DNA of 7,576 nt from Planctomycetaceae bacterium. GTDB taxonomy: Bacteria > Planctomycetota > Phycisphaerae > SM23-33. How positions within the stretch are numbered: position 1 is the first letter of the stretch; every line of letters begins with the position of its first letter. This document shows, piece after piece, positions 5,888 to 7,576 of the stretch. The stretch covers positions 1 through 7,576 of the forward strand of contig JAJFVE010000138.1 of NCBI GenBank assembly GCA_021371965.1. The letters run 5' to 3'. The notes under the pieces are model-generated. The model saw only the letters and a program-made list of their open reading frames with translations. It ran no database searches and was not told the origin of the DNA. The translations under genes were made by a program, and so were the position numbers.

Positions 5888-6156
5888 CTGAGGCAATTGC
5901 ACGGATTATTGTTGACTGTGTCTTATTCCTCCAACTGAGCGACGATTCTCAGGTGAATGCGGACGCAGCTGTGGAACAGACAGAACAGATCGCTTGGCAG
6001 CTAAAGCGACTTGCACCTGAAGAGCGCACAGAATTCCTCAAATACGTCTCGCGCTTCGCATCCCAAGCTGAAAAGGAGTCTGGACGTGATAGTCGTTGGC
6101 AATGCTTGGCAGACATGCCGGAAGCTCTTGGCTTATTGGGATCGTCTCAAGAGTGA
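5884..6156 (+). CDS. Probable immunity protein for the adjacent nuclease toxin
   Basis: The 90-residue product begins MTEAIARIIVDCVLFLQLSD and appears wholly alpha-helical and acidic, without signal peptide or membrane anchor. Its ATG overlaps the stop codon of the toxin ORF (ATGA, 5884-5887), and AAGGTGG ending 7 nt upstream, inside the toxin gene, is a good ribosome site. I do not recognise the family. The role as a cytosolic immunity protein that binds and blocks the toxin is inferred from three things: immediate 4-nt overlap, small size, and position downstream of a Tox-REase-type domain, the standard order in polymorphic toxin loci. The coding frame is intact, whereas the toxin gene appears to have lost its start. 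Confidence 0.6.
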   Translation: MTEAIARIIVDCVLFLQLSDDSQVNADAAVEQTEQIAWQLKRLAPEERTEFLKYVSRFASQAEKESGRDSRWQCLADMPEALGLLGSSQE

Positions 6157-6543
6157 ACTAACCCCCGTAGGTATTTTGCTTCCACTGATCCGTTGTAGTG
6201 GCTGTACCGGCCCAGCCACTTGTAGGACCATAAGCGGCGTAGGCCGGGAGGACGCTTTTTTCAGAAACACGTCCTCAGGGTCTGCAGGAAAGAGCGAAGC
6301 TTGCTTGATGCGCGCAGAGTTTTTCCGGCCTTAGCGGGACGGTGCCTTGTTCGGTTGTCAAAGAGCAGTGGCCCCGCGTAGCGCGGGGGGGCTATCGGGT
6401 CATGCCGCCCTGCGGCGGCGTTTGACCTCGATCTCGATCAGCGGCAGATTGGGATCGCCTCGGTACTTGAGGCGGCGGATGGCTTGGGAACGTCGGCTAT
6501 TGGGGTCCACGTATACCACAAGGGGGCGGCACGTGCGCGAAAC
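6157..6543. other. Non-coding stretch with several perfect hairpins
   Basis: No convincing gene is present. Three perfect stems are visible: AGTGGCTG/CAGCCACT (6197-6204 with 6213-6220, 8-nt loop), GAGGACG/CGTCCTC (6248-6254 with 6270-6276, 15-nt loop containing six T's) and CCCCGCG/CGCGGGG (6372-6378 with 6382-6388, 3-nt loop TAG). The first may help end the toxin/immunity transcript, but none has a trailing T-tract on the + strand. The string GGTTGTCAAAGAGCA is at 6353-6367. On the - strand, 6400-6540 reads as a protein-like fragment (see findings). Confidence 0.5.
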
Positions 6544-6570
6544 CGCTGTGAAAAGTACAACAAAGTACAA
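6544..6570 (+). repeat. 27-bp dispersed repeat, copy 1
   Basis: It starts CGCTGTGAAAAGTACAACAA and ends AGTACAA. It is identical to the copy at 6652 and differs by one base from the copy at 6763. Similarity with copy 3 continues downstream (ACAATTGTGGG, then TACCACTT at 6586-6593). Confidence 0.9.
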
Positions 6571-6607
6571 TTGTGGGACAAAGCATACCACTTGGGCTCT
6601 CAGCCGG

Positions 6608-6628
6608 CAGCTATCAGCTGTCAGCTAC
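6608..6628 (+). repeat. Heptamer tandem repeat CAGCTRY
   Basis: Three consecutive 7-bp units, CAGCTAT, CAGCTGT and CAGCTAC, lie between copies 1 and 2 of the 27-bp repeat. Confidence 0.6.
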
Positions 6629-6651
6629 CACTTGGAGGTCGATGCGGACAT

Positions 6652-6678
6652 CGCTGTGAAAAGTACAACAAAGTACAA
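6652..6678 (+). repeat. 27-bp dispersed repeat, copy 2
   Basis: It is identical over all 27 bases to copy 1 and begins 108 bp after it. The sequence following it differs from that after copies 1 and 3. Confidence 0.9.
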
Positions 6679-6694
6679 GGAAGTGCAGCAGGGA

Positions 6695-6715
6695 GCATGG
6701 GCGGGACGCCCATGC
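6695..6715. repeat. GGGCGGGACGCCC-type hairpin, copy 1
   Basis: GCATGGGCG-GGA-CGCCCATGC forms a perfect 9-bp stem with a 3-nt loop and is followed by CAC. Hairpins of this type are abundant in planctomycete and verrucomicrobial intergenic DNA (established observation). The second copy starts 33 bp further on. Confidence 0.85.
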
Positions 6716-6727
6716 CACACGGCAAGC

Positions 6728-6748
6728 GCACGGGCGGGACGCCCGTGC
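6728..6748. repeat. GGGCGGGACGCCC-type hairpin, copy 2
   Basis: GCACGGGCG-GGA-CGCCCGTGC forms the same 9-bp stem and 3-nt loop as copy 1, again followed by CAC. The fourth base pair is C:G here and T:A in copy 1, so both arms changed together and the stem is kept. Confidence 0.85.
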
Positions 6749-6762
6749 CACAAAACAAGAAC

Positions 6763-6789
6763 CGCTGTGAAAAGTACAACAAAGTGCAA
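6763..6789 (+). repeat. 27-bp dispersed repeat, copy 3
   Basis: It matches copies 1 and 2 except for one base near the end (GTGCAA for GTACAA) and begins 111 bp after copy 2. It is followed by AGTACAATTGTGGGG and TACCACTT (6814-6821), as in copy 1. Confidence 0.88.
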
Positions 6790-6843
6790 GCAAGTACAAT
6801 TGTGGGGCGGCCGTACCACTTTTGCAGGGAGGCCGCAGGGCGT

Positions 6844-6901
6844 AGGTCATAGGTCGCAGCATTCGTATCGCCTATACCCTATCCCCCACGACCTATGACC
6901 T
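6844..6901. repeat. 13-bp inverted repeat beyond the LarA-like gene
   Basis: AGGTCATAGGTCG (6844-6856) and CGACCTATGACCT (6889-6901) are perfectly complementary around a 32-nt loop. The repeat ends 5 nt short of the stop codon of the LarA-like gene. It could form a transcript-end structure for that gene, but there is no T-tract on either side. Confidence 0.55.
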
Positions 6902-6906
6902 GATTA

Positions 6907-7576
6907 CTAAAGAACCTGCTGCCAGGCGGGCGGGGTCTTCAGGCGGTAGAGGGTTTCGCCGGCTTTGGGGACGTAGAGTCGGCCGGGGCGGTCTTGCCAG
7001 TCGGCGGGGTTGATGGTGGCCGGGTCGCGGTAGCCCAGGTTGACGGCCTCGCACGTGGCGCGGTCGATCCCGGTGGCCAGCGTCACGCGGATGCGCGGGC
7101 TCTCGCGGCCGGCGGCGTACGTGCCGATGCCCTTGACGTGCGTCGAGTGGGCCAGCACGCCCCAGGGATAGTCTTTGAACCGCTCCCACTGGGCCAGGAA
7201 GTACTCCAGCGTGTGGAACCCGATCTTGCGGATGATGTGCCCGTGCGTGTAGGAAATCTCCTTCACGTGCGGGGCGTATATGATCAGTTCGCCGCCGTCG
7301 GCCATCACCGGTTCCATCTTGTACATGCACTTGGCGGCCACCCACAGGTCGTCGTACATTTCCGGCGCCCGGGCCAGTATTGATTCGTATGGCGCGTCGA
7401 CGTATCGGATGTGTACCTGGGCCGACAGGTCCGCGGCCGCAGACCAGGACTCGCGCACCTTGCCGGCAAACAGGCCTGCCAGTTCGTCGTGCCCCGCGAC
7501 GACCATGCATAGCGCGGCGGTGGGGACGGGGAGCAACTCGGCGGCGGCCTGGAGCGTGTGGCGGACGGGCGTGTCT
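6907..7576 (-). CDS. LarA-family (lactate racemase-like, DUF2088) protein, C-terminal part (partial)
   Basis: The frame is open to the right window edge, giving the last 222 residues (first complete codon ends at 7575); the start lies outside. Residues 28-38 (AGHDELAGLFA), 73-89 (MYDDLWVAAKCMYKMEP), 92-104 (ADGGELIIYAPHV) and 163-171 (RVTLATGID) match the C-terminal domain of the LarA/DUF2088 family. In lactate racemase a nickel-pincer nucleotide cofactor moves hydride on 2-hydroxy acids; K83 aligns by my reading with the substrate-side lysine of the 'Q-x-x-K' motif. The histidine-bearing stretches YTHGHIIRKIGFH and LAHSTHVKGIGTY suggest a subfamily separate from true lactate racemases, so the substrate is unknown. 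The cofactor-binding N-terminal half is not visible. No larBCE genes are in the window. Confidence 0.82.
   Translation of the reverse strand, partial: DTPVRHTLQAAAELLPVPTAALCMVVAGHDELAGLFAGKVRESWSAAADLSAQVHIRYVDAPYESILARAPEMYDDLWVAAKCMYKMEPVMADGGELIIYAPHVKEISYTHGHIIRKIGFHTLEYFLAQWERFKDYPWGVLAHSTHVKGIGTYAAGRESPRIRVTLATGIDRATCEAVNLGYRDPATINPADWQDRPGRLYVPKAGETLYRLKTPPAWQQVL

Noticed and set aside
6248..6276. GAGGACG/CGTCCTC hairpin as an intrinsic terminator
   Set aside because: The T-run lies in the loop and not after the stem, so the geometry is wrong for termination on either strand.
6544..6789. CRISPR array formed by the 27-bp repeats
   Set aside because: There are only three copies, the inserts are about 81-84 bp and contain other repeats, and no cas genes are present.
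6347..6898. 183-codon + strand ORF and overlapping 122-codon ORF
   Set aside because: They consist of translated repeats and hairpins (for example the CEKYNKVQ and GGTPVPQ peptides); no ribosome site or protein family is seen.
6893..7510. 205-codon - strand ORF overlapping the LarA-like gene
   Set aside because: It is an arginine/proline/histidine-rich shadow in another frame of the well-supported LarA-like coding sequence.

Overview
The window looks like a piece of a GC-rich planctomycete chromosome, probably of the Phycisphaerae type. This is inferred from four things: a coaE-rho gene pair, a Rho with a long acidic N-terminal extension, dispersed short repeats of the kind crowding planctomycete intergenic DNA (ACCACAGAG strings, GGGCGGGACGCCC hairpins), and a LarA-like gene. 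No rRNA, tRNA or CRISPR array is visible.

Left part (1-3294). The 3' end of a glutamate synthase small-subunit/GltA-type flavoprotein enters on the + strand, followed by a weak terminator. A short + strand ORF (334-564) looks 3'-truncated; its last codons run into the intrinsic terminator of the convergent rho gene. On the - strand lie coaE (dephospho-CoA kinase) and, downstream, rho (transcription terminator). The 170-nt gap between them holds complementary segments that could form alternative RNA structures around the rho ribosome binding site.

Middle part (3295-6156) is an accessory stretch. It has an ArsM-like methyltransferase (- strand), a small predicted lipoprotein with its own promoter and a palindromic candidate operator (+), and a 3'-anchored family of REP-associated tyrosine transposase (RAYT, IS200-like) remnants: one on the - strand, two on the + strand and one bare 3' end. 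They share the transposase C-terminal tail and a GGTGTCCCCGG-type terminal sequence. Directly after the last remnant comes a restriction-endonuclease-fold toxin domain with no delivery domain, overlapping by 4 nt a small helical ORF that is the likely immunity gene.

Right part (6157-7576). About 750 nt without a convincing gene contain several strong hairpins, three copies of a 27-bp repeat about 110 bp apart, two GGGCGGGACGCCC hairpins with a compensatory base-pair change, and a 13-bp inverted repeat. The window ends in a - strand gene for the C-terminal part of a LarA-family (lactate racemase-like, DUF2088) protein that runs off the right edge.

The housekeeping genes (glutamate synthase, coaE, rho) and the accessory genes do not form one pathway. 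The most unusual part is the RAYT-remnant cluster with the orphan toxin/immunity pair attached to its end.
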